Shown: positions 23,763-34,510 of the stretch, in pieces
Position numbering within the stretch: the stretch's first letter is position 1
Layout of the letters: each line of letters begins with the position of its first letter
Assembly: GCF_032062135.1 (NCBI RefSeq)
Contig: NC_092859.1
Location: 45,058,723-45,122,722, forward strand
Direction: 5' to 3'
From: Pyxicephalus adspersus
Lineage: Eukaryota; Chordata; Amphibia; Anura; Pyxicephalidae
DNA: 64,000 nt
Position numbers and translations under genes: made by a program
The notes under the pieces: generated by a model
Told to the model about the DNA's origin: nothing
The model's input: the letters and a program-made list of their open reading frames with translations, nothing else
Databases searched by the model: none

Positions 23763-24325
23763 TTAACCTTCTGGGCGGTTCATTTCTGTCCAGATTTATA
23801 TTTCTAAAAATGGTACATTGTTTTGCATAAAAATTTATTATACAGTATAATATGATAGAATGAGTATAATAAAGTTTGAAACACAAAATCATGTCAAAAA
23901 AATAAATAAATAATTTAAAAAAATTAATACATATTATACCCATACTATTATGTTATACTTTAAAATTCATTTTCATGAAAGACAATGTACTGCTTTTAGA
24001 CATCTAAATCCACTGTATTGCATTCAATACAGTTATTTTGTATTGAATGCAATACAAATAAATTTGAAATTCCTGCCGTGCCCCTGACACAACAGCCGCA
24101 CGTACCAACGTTACCAGGAACTCCTGGTGACTCATTAGACACAGAGGACGCTGGCCAGAGGATGCAAAAGGCCGGGGATCACGAAGAACGAGACCGGTGG
24201 ACCAGGTAAGCATCTATTTGTCATTGTTTTACATCGTTTTAGCTCAGGTTTAACACTTACACTCTGGGTTACCGCTTTCAGCATATTTTTTTTTACACAC
24301 TCAGGGTTACCACTGGTGAAGTTAA
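23763..24325. mobile_element. TTAA-flanked MITE
   Basis: The left end is TTAACCTTCTGGGCGGTTCA; the right end, read in complement, is TTAACTTCACCAGTGGTAAC. Both terminate at TTAA, the target duplication of piggyBac-type elements. The middle has a perfect 17-bp inverted repeat (24014-24030 with 24040-24056). A similar left end, TTAACCTTTGGGTGGCGC, lies alone at about 29545. Short open frames inside (24004-24213 and others) have no known domain. Confidence 0.7.
24014..24056. repeat. Perfect 17-bp inverted repeat
   Basis: TGTATTGCATTCAATAC (24014-24030) and GTATTGAATGCAATACA (24040-24056) are exact complements with a 9-nt loop. Each arm is itself nearly palindromic, so a cruciform or several alternative stems are possible. 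Confidence 0.95.
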
Positions 24326-24394
24326 TGGACATAGAATATTATTCCCATTTAGGAGATGAGTTGCATCTTCATACATAAGAGTGGAGCGCCACTG

Positions 24395-25560
24395 ATTACT
24401 GATGGTCGAACAGCCGAGTGTTCGATTCGGGAGCTATTCGATCAAATAGCGTGATATTTTTCAGGTGATCCAACACCGAATTCGAACACCAACAAAGTCT
24501 ATGGGGGGGGATGCATGGTTTTTGTAGAACTGCAAAAGCAATCAGGGGAGCGGACAGCTCTGCTCCTCTGATAGCTCTTGCAGCCCTAGCGTAACTGTAG
24601 TATGTGTTCTTGGATAGAGAATCTTTATCCAAGAACACATACGGAACAGCAGTTCATCTGCAGTCACAGCTAATTGGAAGCACTCGTGTGCCTCCTCCAA
24701 TCAGCTGTGACCGCAAAGTTCCCACGATCACCGTGCTGTACTTATCAGCTCGGTGACGGTGACCGTGGGAACTGAACTGCAGATGAACTTTCAATAGAGA
24801 AACTGCATTGAGAGTTCATATGCAGTCACAGCTGATTGAAAGCACCCACGTGCCTCCTATCAGTTGTGACCACAAATTCCCACACTCCCCGGGCTGTACT
24901 TATCTTATGATATCTTATGATCTTATGTACTTATGATAAGTACAGCACAGTGACGGTGGGAACTGAACTCAGATGAACTCTCAATAGAGAAACTCCATTG
25001 AGAGTTCATCTGCAGTTCCACTGCGATCTCGGGGCACTAGAGATTAATTAACCTCTAGTGCCTGGGGATCGCTAACAGGAGGATTCCCAGGGCTGCAAGG
25101 GCATCCTCCTGTTTGCGATCCCCAAGCACTAGAGGTTAATTAACCTCTAGTGCCCTGGGATCACAGTGGATTCTCAGGGCTGCAATCATTCTTGCATGCC
25201 TGGAAATTCTCCTGTTTGCAATGCCCGGCCACTTGAGGTTAATTTACCTATGGTGCCCTGAGATCGCAGTGGAACTACAGATGAACTCTCAATGGAGTTT
25301 CTCCATCGAGAGTTCATCTGCAGTCACAGCTGAATGAAAGCACTCGCGTGCCTCCTAAGGCACCGCAAGTTACCACGCTCCCTGGGCTGTACTTATCAAT
25401 GATAAGTACAGCCCGGTGACCATGGGAACTGAACTCAGATGAACTCTCAATGGAGAAGTAGAATTTTGTGTTTTTCGAGTCTGGTCTGCACGAATTCGAA
25501 CCGCCATTTTCGGGTCGAATATAGGGACAACCCGAATTCGAACACCAACACTATTGATGA
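24395..25560. mobile_element. Hairpin-string repeat element, long copy (H family, copy 2)
   Basis: The outer parts are inverted relatives: GTCGAACAGCCGAGTGTTCG near the left, and on the other strand at the right AGTGTTGGTGTTCGAATTCG. Between them is a chain of palindromes: GTGTTCTTGGAT ... ATCCAAGAACAC (24604-24637), CAGTCACAGCTAATTGG ... CCAATCAGCTGTGACCG, GTTCCCAC ... GTGGGAAC, TGAACTCTCAAT ... ATTGAGAGTTCA, and GCACTAGAG ... AATTAACCTCTAGTGC (near 25034 and 25127). Most modules occur three times, in the same order. It codes for nothing. The family is not named here. Confidence 0.8.
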
Positions 25561-25724
25561 TTCCTTACAAACCCACTGGGCATGAGATTAATATAGCACT
25601 ATTTACACTGTCTTTATGATAATCTTTTGAGCTCTTTACACTATCATAGAATTGATGTAGGTTAGAAGAGGAACCAAAGTCAAAGAGAAATGAAGTTACC
25701 AAGATGGTACACTGTATTTTTTTT
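25561..25724. other. Short unassigned spacer
   Basis: AT-rich, ending in a T run before a SINE fragment. Confidence 0.4.
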
Positions 25725-25890
25725 TTTTTGGAGAAGCCAATTACCCAAACTGCATGTTTTTGGGATGTGGAGTTCCCGAGAACATACACATTCTATGTAG
25801 AAGAGATTCAAACCCAGGACCCTAATGCTGCAAATGCAAGAGTGCTTGCCATTGAGCCAACCATGTTGTTCTGTTAGTTGGTCCTGCTCC
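25725..25890 (-). mobile_element. tRNA-derived SINE, partial copy
   Basis: On the minus strand it holds AACATGCAGTTTGGGTAATT and a decayed tRNA-like head (GGCTCAATGGCAAGCACTCT, GGGTTTGAATC as box B). The central body is shortened and the tail is absent. It is the same family as 9536-9886. Confidence 0.65.
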
Positions 25891-28800
25891 AGATGCTCAC
25901 ACACAGTAGTTAGTAGCAGACATCTTTATTCGGTGTTCCTGCTGCCATTACATAAATCTATATATATGTATATAACTACTTCCTCAACTCCCACCAACGA
26001 GATGCAATAATACAGTTGTACCAGTATCTCAGTAGTGAGACCCTAGAGACCATACACAGCATATATAACATATTGCTATACATGTCGGCCTTGTTGAAGC
26101 TCATACGTATGTGAATTTCTTCATAACAGAATGAGAAAAAAATTCAAATATGTTGTTTATTCTTTACATAAATGGTCTGGAGAGAAGTTTTCTTTCATTT
26201 TTCAACACTAGAGTTTTTCTTTAAATCTAATCTTGTATTCTAAACTGTTTGAATGGTGATGTAAGCTTTGCTATGCACATTTGGCTCAGGCTGTAAAAAT
26301 AAAACATGCAAACAATAATAGGAAAATTTCAGTTCAGACCTCCAGAGGCATCCTGTGCAGCTGATTATTTTTAAGACTAGCATATAGCACTCACAAACAG
26401 TCCTTTCCCTCCGTCTGCCTCCATCTCTTTCCATGTTCTCCCTTCACTCTCAGGTCCCTGCAGTCCAGATTTAGTCATGCACAGAAAGGCAAGCAGCTGC
26501 GCTTCACAGTCTGCTGATTAGAATGGATCACTCCCACACCAATGGGAAATCTTTTATCAATATGAACTTGTGAGCCTTTTACAAGAACAAATTGTACATA
26601 CCAACACAGGCACTGCCAAGTACACCATTTTTAAACAGGCACACAGAAACTGGCAAGAGTGTCAGTGTGCAGATACTCTCCGATGAACAGATTCTAAAAT
26701 GAAACGTTTTTTATCTCAGCTGTCATACAGTGCTAATGAGCATAATAAATTTGCAATCATATATTATCTATTTTTCCCCAGCTAGTTCTGTGCGTAACCA
26801 GTAATGCATTAGGAACACTCCAAAAAATCTCAGAAACTTTGCATTAGCATTCACAAAGAGGACACTGTCTCCCTGATCTGGGAACACCAAATCCCAAATT
26901 TATTCTGCAGGCTAGAGTTCAGATTTCACCTGTTTGTGCCTCTGCAGACCCTGTACTTAGGAAGTCCCTTTTAAAGTGATCCTGTTTTTGGCTTACAAAT
27001 TAAAAAAAATTGCTGGTAAAGTCATAACAAAAGTATTTTAGGTGGTTTTTGTTTTTTTGTTTTTTTGCTGTGTTTTTCTTATTATAAATAGTTTTTTTTT
27101 TCACTTGCATTGTCTTTTTAAATTTGACTATACCAGAAAGACTAATTTCTCTTGCACAACATCAAGCCCAGATGAAACAGTTTTAAAGTTCAATGGTGCT
27201 GAAAAGTTTTGTCCAATTTTTGAGCTAATAAAGTAAACTGTTGTTGATGATGGATAAGGGGGGCTAGGCATTTTCATGGGGAACATGTACAAATATATTC
27301 AAAAAAGAGACAGTCCTTTCTTCAAATTTTTTGGTTACCCTAAAATTGATTCTCATACAGGTAAGCAACATGAGGGGGATGTCAGGAGAAGGAGCAAGAA
27401 CAAACGTTACCTATTCCCCTTTCCTGTACTGAATTAGGTCCCATGCCTTCCCTCAATATTGGGTGACCTCAAATGATAAGAGACAAAGGTTTTTCCAAAA
27501 ACATTATGCAAAGGATTGCTGAGCCACCTATTTAGAAATCTGGGAACCACTTTACCTAAAGAGGATTCCAAATATCTACCTCACACAAATGTATTTAATT
27601 ATTTAAATGTGTTTATTTTTTAAAAGGCCTAGCAGAGAAAAACACAGTTGACAGTGGTTAACTGCAAACTGCAGTCAGAGTGAAAGTACAGCTTCCGTTC
27701 TGACTTTAATGTCTTCCTATGCAATTTCTAAGCTTTGCCCTTTCTTTCCCTACACTGGTCCAACCCACAATGACTTTATGGCTGCTCTGCGCCACAGCAA
27801 TTTGGTAATGCCCATTGTAACCCTGCTGGCCGCAGTTGAAAGGTCAGGCAGGGTATTATGGATCCTTTAGAATAAAAATAAAATTCCCAATACCTTCAAA
27901 CTCTCCCAGATTCAACCTATTCCAATCATGGGTTGAACTCAAACCTCAACCCTATCTCCCACACAACATTATATGTAACTGCTTGGAGAAGTAGGAAGAT
28001 TTTTTGTTACAATATTTGATCCGGCAGCAGGATCTCCTAATATTATTTATTTAATTGATGATTTAGAAAGACATTATTTGCAATGTCCAAAAGCCAGACC
28101 ACAGCCCCTGGCTCTTTTGTGAAATATATTTTTGTTAAAAAGAAGACTAAAAGCACTGTATGAATGGTGTACATATATAATCTAGATGTGTTCTCAACTG
28201 AATGTGTTCTGCTCTAGTTCTGCTCTAGTTTTCAGGGATTTACGTTTAGTTATATACAACAAAGATTTAAACAATAAACATATGGGCTGCATTTTGCTAT
28301 CAGTTTTATTTTCAATTTAAATAAGCTTTAATAAAATCTCAATATGCTATATAATGTATTTTCCTATCTGCTAAACGTGACTTATATTCTGATGCACTTT
28401 ATACTCAATAGGGGAAAATTATACATGATTAAGCCCTATTTGGAGATAAAATGCACACAGGCAATATCCAATGATTTTTGTAGGGTGAGCTAAACCGGAC
28501 TGAATTGTGTGAAGGATGACCTGTGTGTACTTACTGGCACAGATACTAGGAATTAGTTACTTATATTGGGAGGAGGGGGTGGTCCTGCTTTTGTCTTCTC
28601 CTTCAATTTGCTTTTGTGTGTATCTTCTAAAAATTAGTAAACTTAGGAATCTTCAGCAAAAAATAGTAGATTTGATATTTTTGGCAAATTGCCTGGGCTT
28701 CAATAGGTAAAATTAAGATGCTTTTAAGGGCAATCAACTTTAAATGGTTCCTAAAAGTAATTTTCAATGAACAAGTGCAGACAGCTCTGGATTGTTTTAT

Positions 28801-30729
28801 GTAGAGGGGAGGGGGAAGAATGAGTGGGACATGCTCTGCACCATCCCCATGTTAAAGGAAAGCGGTCATTAGAGGTCTCTCATCAGGCATGGCAGATTAC
28901 TAAAAATGTCATTGGAACCACTATACTAATGCCAGACTTTCACTTGAGATGATAAATAGATCTAAGGTTTGAAAGCAAATGTTTGCTTTACACAAAATAT
29001 AAGTGCTCTAGGTAGCTTGCTATATAGCCAGTTTGCGCCGTAGTGACATACATTACTGCAACACATACACCCCAATGCAATAATTTATGGTGCCATTAAT
29101 TTTGAAGGGAGCACCAAAGTTTGAAACCAGTGGACAACTGGTGCACGTGTGTTGCCACACACCTCACTACACAGTAGCTAACTACCTTGCTTTGTAGTGT
29201 GCTGCATTTGCACAATGAAGATCTGATTAAAGGTTCATTGTGGTGCATTGGCAAGCCTATTCAAATGAATAGGAGGCCATAACATATAGACAATATAGAG
29301 GACTTTTAAGGCTTCTTTCCTAAATAAATCTATCCAACATTATTCATAAAATCATAATTTATTTAAATATTAAAAACTGCATTAATATTGTCGGACATAC
29401 AGGACACGGTATAGTCTCTATATTCTTATAAATCACTCAAAGTGGTTCGCAAGATCTGCTTCTTCAGAAAAAGATGATGAGACTAGTACATTCTAGTTAT
29501 GTACTCGAGCTTCCTGCCCTCCAGATGAAGTGTTGCTCCTAGGATTAACCTTTGGGTGGCGCTTTTCTTAAATTTTGACTTTTCTTAAATTTTTCAGGAT
29601 TACAGAATATTTAAATTTCTCTCTCATTCTCTCAAGAAGTGTTCTTGGAAGAGCCTTAACACAGTACACATTTCCTTGTGACATAATGAATGTTCAAGCG
29701 CATGTAAACACACCACAGGGATAGGGCCAGGGTTGTGGAACAAGGAAGATGTGAAGATTATGTCCAAAATTATTTTATGATGAACTTTACAATACAAGCC
29801 TAAGCTCACTGAAAATGCATGATAATTTCACTTCAATTTGTACACTATCAACGTATGGCAAACAGCCTGTCCTTTCCCTGCCTCCTTATCTGTAATTGCC
29901 CTTTTCTTTCCTTGTTCATATAAGGAAAATACCAGTGGAAATTTTTGAAAACTGTATACATAATGTTCTTTAAATGTTCCACGTCAACATTTTCTTCTTC
30001 TCTGTCTAGATTTTGTAGTTTAATTGCGCATTCCTTTTACAGATGTCTCGAGGATTGCTAAAATAACCTCTCGTGCCGCCAAACGTATAATAACTAAAAT
30101 CTCTTTCTTTATCACCAAAGCACTTGCACAGTGTCTTATCACATCACCTAAATGGGCATCCATCCTTTGTTATTGCTTCTGCATCACCCAGCTGTCTTGC
30201 ATTCTCTCTATCTTAAAAACACATCATAGCGTGAAATCTCAGATACTCTTTCAAAAGATGATAAAAGAGCTCATATTAAAGGAGAGAATTTAATACATTT
30301 GCTAACCTTATGTGCAGATCACTCTGTGGTGCTGCTGAGAGGGAATTAAATCAGTATGTTAATTCAATAATATTTTGAGATGATAAAAAAGAAATGCCTC
30401 TTTATAATGTAGTTTTCTTAGTTGTAAATGCAGATACATTTCACCGCATATTTATAATTTACGGATAGAGCAATAAAATAAGTTTCCAGTTAGGTCCTAT
30501 TTGCAGGGATTTGTCTTCAATAGATTTGTTTATTACTTATAAGGAACAAAAAAATTAAGTGCTTGAAATGGTTAAATTGATTTGGTTTACCTTTATCAAG
30601 GGCGTTGTGTGGGCCAAAAGTGTGTCAGAAACCTACTTTGAGGGAATCCTTTTTTCATGTACTCAAAGCAGGAGATAAGCTTCCAAGTAAACAAACCAGG
30701 AACATTCTTAATGACAGATCAAATGACTG
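25891..30729. other. Unassigned AT-rich region
   Basis: No gene or clear transposon was recognised in 4.8 kb. About 26450-26830 is more balanced in composition and free of repeats, a possible conserved non-coding block. At 29440-29480 there is a GTGGTTCGCAAGATCTGCTT ... CAGAAAAAG motif similar to the one at 10843. At 29543-29565 there is a lone TTAACC MITE end. Open frames are short and lack known motifs. Confidence 0.4.
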
Positions 30730-31065
30730 TAAAGCTACGTACACACGTCAGATTTTTATCGCCCGATAATCGGCATCGGCCAAATATCGGGCGAAAATCT
30801 GCCGTGTGTACAGTCGGTGTCGTCCATCGTCCGGACGACCGACCTGCCGGATCCACGGACGATGGACGACAGCCGATCGTAATGAAAGTGAAGGGGAGAG
30901 CGCGCAGCAGGGTGCCGCTCCGTCGCTCTCCTCCTCCCCTCTCCGTAGAGCATGAACGGTGCTGTATGTACAGCATCGTTCATGCATCGTGCACTCCCTT
31001 GTGGTTGGAAAGGATCGTGAAAGATCCTTTCCAACGACAAAAATTGGCAGTGTGTACGCAGCTTA
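30730..31065 (+). mobile_element. MITE (R family, copy 2)
   Basis: The left end is TAAAGCTACGTACACACGTC; the right end GTGTACGCAGCTTA is its complement less one T. Inside are ATCGGGCGA, TCCACGGACGATGGACGAC, a GC-rich GAGAGCGCGCAGCAGGGTGC segment and CAACGACAAAAATTGG. Four overlapping open frames of 79-139 codons cross it in both directions; none resembles a known protein. Confidence 0.85.
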
Positions 31066-31419
31066 AGTCTTTCTAGCAATTCCTTTGAGCATCAAATAAA
31101 CTAACTATGCATTATGGCTACTGTAAGGACTAACTGTGCTGTGAAATAGGCATGTTGTGCCAGAGTTTAAGTAGAGTTGGCTACAACTGTAATGTTTGGC
31201 TAGCTCTAACCATCAGAGAGAACAACTTCCCTTGGTAGGCTCTCTAGAGTATGAGCACCTCCAAACTTTGTATAGAGAAAGATTTTACTTATGTTGTACA
31301 TTCTATTCTGGTGTGTTAATAGGAATTCACTATTTTCGGAAGGAAGTGAGACCTGCAGATATCTTCGGTTTCAAGAAATCTTTAAAATGGATAATAGTCA
31401 ATAAAACATTTTTAGGGTA
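31066..31419. other. Unassigned spacer between inverted MITEs
   Basis: Nothing recognised. Confidence 0.4.
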
Positions 31420-32239
31420 TGTTACGGACTCACTGTATTCAAAAGATTACCTGGGGTATGGAGACTAAAGATACATACACACGTCCAATTGTTGTCGTTG
31501 GAAGGAATCGTTCACATTCCTTTCCAACGACTAAGCACTGCACGATGCATGAACGAGTGCTGTACATACAGCACCATTCTGCTCTATGGAGAGGGGAGAG
31601 GGAGAACGATGGAGGGGCACCCTGCTGCGCGCTCTCCCCTTCCCTTGCATTAGGATTGTTTGTCGTCCATTGTCCGTGGATTCGCCAGGACGGTCGTTCA
31701 GATGATGGACGACGGACGCTGTACACACACCAGATTCCCGTCTGATTTTGGCCCTGAGCTGATTATCGGGCGAGAGCCATTGGACGCGTGTACCCAGCTT
31801 TAGTGAAAACTGGTCTCCACCAGTGCACACCACAAGGGTGGTGGGTCGATAACTTTAGTGTCCATCACACTACTTTGCTGTGGGATAACACCAGGTTGCG
31901 ACCCTCAGGGCAAACAGGAATAAGAGGTTACAGAACGGGAACAGTCAGCAGAGCTAGTACAAGCCTGGCTGAGAACAAGACAGGTAAGCCACTGGTTGAT
32001 GGCATGGCCATAGACAGGAGATCAAGGCAGGTGGCTGGCTGGCGGTCTTGGACAGATTGAGGTCGAGACGCAGAAAGGCAGGCAAATAATGCTGGGGCAG
32101 AGATAAACACACTAAAAGTCCAGCAATTGTCAAGAGTGCAAAAACAACCCTCCTAAGTCTAAGTCTTGCCGATCCATGTGGGCATGCGCTTGACACACAC
32201 ATTTGCACGCCAAGCACAGTGACCCACCGCAGGCTGACA
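31420..32239 (-). mobile_element. LTR-like element (solo LTR) on the minus strand, interrupted by a MITE
   Basis: Read on the minus strand, the pieces 32239-31803 and 31465-31420 together follow the order of the element at 61270-61807: an ACCTGGTG ... CCCACAGCAAAG phrase, CCCACCACCCTTGTGG ... CTGGTGGAGA, then TAGTCTCC ... GGTAATC ... TGAGTCCGTAACA. The second piece lies beyond the MITE 31466-31802, showing the MITE jumped into it. It begins TG and ends CA in that reading. No internal retrotransposon genes and no clear target duplication are present, so the LTR class is likely but not proven. Confidence 0.5.
31466..31802 (-). mobile_element. MITE (R family, copy 3), inverted relative to copy 2
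   Basis: The left end is TAAAGATACATACACACGTC; the right end GTGTACCCAGCTTTA. On the minus strand the interior matches copy 2 nearly throughout (ATCGGGCGAG on the plus strand near the right end; GAGAGCGCGCAGCAGGGTGC on the minus strand). Both ends carry TA. Open frames across it are not genes. Confidence 0.85.
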
Positions 32240-33414
32240 CACAGCAGGTGAAGATGTGGTATGGTGACAAACTAATACATTTTGGCCAGAATGACACTTC
32301 TGTTGCCTTGCATATAATACATGACTCACTATACAATGACTCTTACTACTTTTGTTTTATTGATTTTACTGTGTTTGTCATGATAACTCATGTTTTTATT
32401 CAGCAACATGCGTTTCTATTATAGTATAATTGTATATATAGAATTTAGGTGCTTCAAAAAAAGAGCGGTTTAGGTTAGACTTTTTATGTGAATTTGTGAA
32501 GAACTGCACTTCTCGCCATTTATATTCATTTATTATCTAAATATAGACTCCATTGTATTGTATTGTATTACTTTATATCATACTATAAAAATAATTAGAG
32601 ATATAAAAAGAGCCAGCTGGGACCTTTATTAATAGTTTAATTATTTCAAGTATAAAATAAGCCAATAGCATATCTCCCATGCTTCAGACATTAGAAAAGG
32701 ACACATCTGAGCATAGAATATTAAAGTAATAGCAAAACCCTGCTGCAATCCAAATTATAGTGATCCTGATGAATTAATGTGCAAGAATAGTCAGCCATTT
32801 CCCAGTATATTAGCATTTAAAATTATTAACTGGATGATTAAAGAAAATTTTCATACAATAATAAAGAATTATATATTCATTCACCCTGAATTTCTAAAAA
32901 TGTGTGCAATTAAGCACTATAAACACCTTAGCCTTAATGTCTGTGGCTACAATTCATGCTCAATTCAGAATGTCTTTTTTTGTAGCCACCCCCCTGTGCT
33001 GTTAAGAGCTGAGACTACACATGTAAACCAACCACACAATGATACACAATGCAAGGAGGGAAAGAAGCTGGAATCGAGAGTGCTTTGCTGTCCTCCAGTG
33101 TTCAGCCAGAAATTCACCAGCAGCCTATGTGGAAATTGACACCATGAACCAAGCCATTTCAAAGGTAAAAACACTTTTTTTTTTTTCATTTTTAAAGTGA
33201 TGACTGTAACTGTTGATCTTCTTTACCAATTTTGCAACATTACATTTATTATTACAGATCTAAACTGCATGTTTTATGAAGTAGTGTGCAGTAATAAGCA
33301 ATGTTACACATGAAGATTTTGCTGTGATGTGTATAGTGTTACAGAAAAAGTGTTGTAATCCCCATAAATTACACCAATATTTGTCCTAATAGTTTTAAAT
33401 GACAGGTTCACCAA
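32240..33414. other. Unassigned region
   Basis: No gene was recognised. The stretch 32970-33190 (balanced composition, ending in AAGGTAAAAACAC and a T run) resembles the right half of TTAA-type MITEs but has no clear ends. Confidence 0.35.
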
Positions 33415-33449
33415 CTCCAGCCTTGGAGAGCGTTAATAAATCAGGCCCA
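33415..33449. mobile_element. Palindromic MITE (P family), end fragment
   Basis: CTCCAGCCTTGGAGAGC and TTAATAAATCAGGCCCA are the right end of the P family; the rest of the element is missing here. Confidence 0.6.
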
Positions 33450-33553
33450 TTGAGAGGGGATTATTGCAATTCCAACTTTTCCCATGTCATTCAGGGACAC
33501 CACAATTTTCCAGGTATATGAGGATTTCATTTGTGATGTCTTATTAGGATATA

Positions 33554-33752
33554 GGCCCTGATTTATTAACGTTCTTCAAGGCTGGAGAGAATACACTTTC
33601 ATCAGTGAAGCTGTGTGATCCATCAAACCTGGAATGGATCTGGTCCCGGATTGAAAACATTTGCTAACAAATAGCTATTGACTGGATTACATAGCTTCAC
33701 AGATGAAAGTGTATTCTCTCCAGCCTTGGAGAACTTTAAAAAATTAGGGCCA
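33554..33752. mobile_element. Palindromic MITE (P family), copy 1
   Basis: It starts GGCCCTGATTTATTAA and ends in a complement of it (ACTTTAAAAAATTAGGGCC). The arms are nearly full length: GGCTGGAGAGAATACACTTT at the left pairs with GAAAGTGTATTCTCTCCAGC at the right. The centre is AAACATTTGCTAACAAATAG. Confidence 0.85.
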
Positions 33753-34287
33753 AACAGTGATGCCAGAACTACAAAATTACATTCCTTGATTAAGTTTGTC
33801 TCAAGACACTTAGAAATTACTATTTACTTACTGTTACTATTTATGACATGCAACCTTAGTCTGTTTCTTAATATTATAACTTAGAGCTTAGGTTTTCAAA
33901 AATATGTTTATACAGTGCACTTGATACTAAGTTTTATGTCCGGAGCACAGTTCATCATATAGTAGTCATTGAATAAACTTTTGCTTTTATCACCTATGTC
34001 TATTGGAGTGGTTGTGTAGCTTTATATTACTCATTTTTTATGTATTTATTAGATATCCCAATTTAGGCCAACTAGAGGTCATGAAAAATGTGTAAAAAAA
34101 ATACAGACATCACAAGCACTGACTATTTCAGGCCTCGATCTTTAGAAAATGACCTAAAACAAGCGGGCAGTGTAGAAAATATTCTGCTGATCGGGGATAT
34201 TTTTCCTAAATCTGACTCAAAAGGCGCTGAAGATATTGGACACGCATGTTAGCCAGGGAAGTAGCTGGCATTGACAGCCTACATAAT
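33753..34287. other. Unassigned spacer between P-family MITEs
   Basis: AT-rich; nothing recognised. Confidence 0.4.
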
Positions 34288-34510
34288 GGGCCTCATACAT
34301 TAAAGCTCTCCAAGACTGGTGAAAATAGACTATCAAGGGTGAACCTGGATGATCTAGCAAACCTAAAATAGATTTCTTATAATCATTTGCTATTATCCAG
34401 CAAATGTTTCAATTCCAGATCAAATACACTCCAGGTTTGTTGGATCACCCAGTTTCACCCATTATAATCTATCTTCTCCAATCTTGGAGAGTTCTATTAA
34501 ATCAGAACCA
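34288..34510. mobile_element. Palindromic MITE (P family), copy 2, diverged
   Basis: The ends GGGCCTCATACATTAAAGCT and AGTTCTATTAAATCAGAACC are decayed versions of the family ends. The arms CTCTCCAAGACTGG and CCAATCTTGGAGAG and the centre AATCATTTGCTATTATCCAG identify it. Confidence 0.75.

Noticed and set aside
30657..31833. Overlapping open frames of 79-139 codons on both strands
   Set aside because: They lie in R-family MITE copies; opposing frames in a GC-rich repeat with no known protein match.
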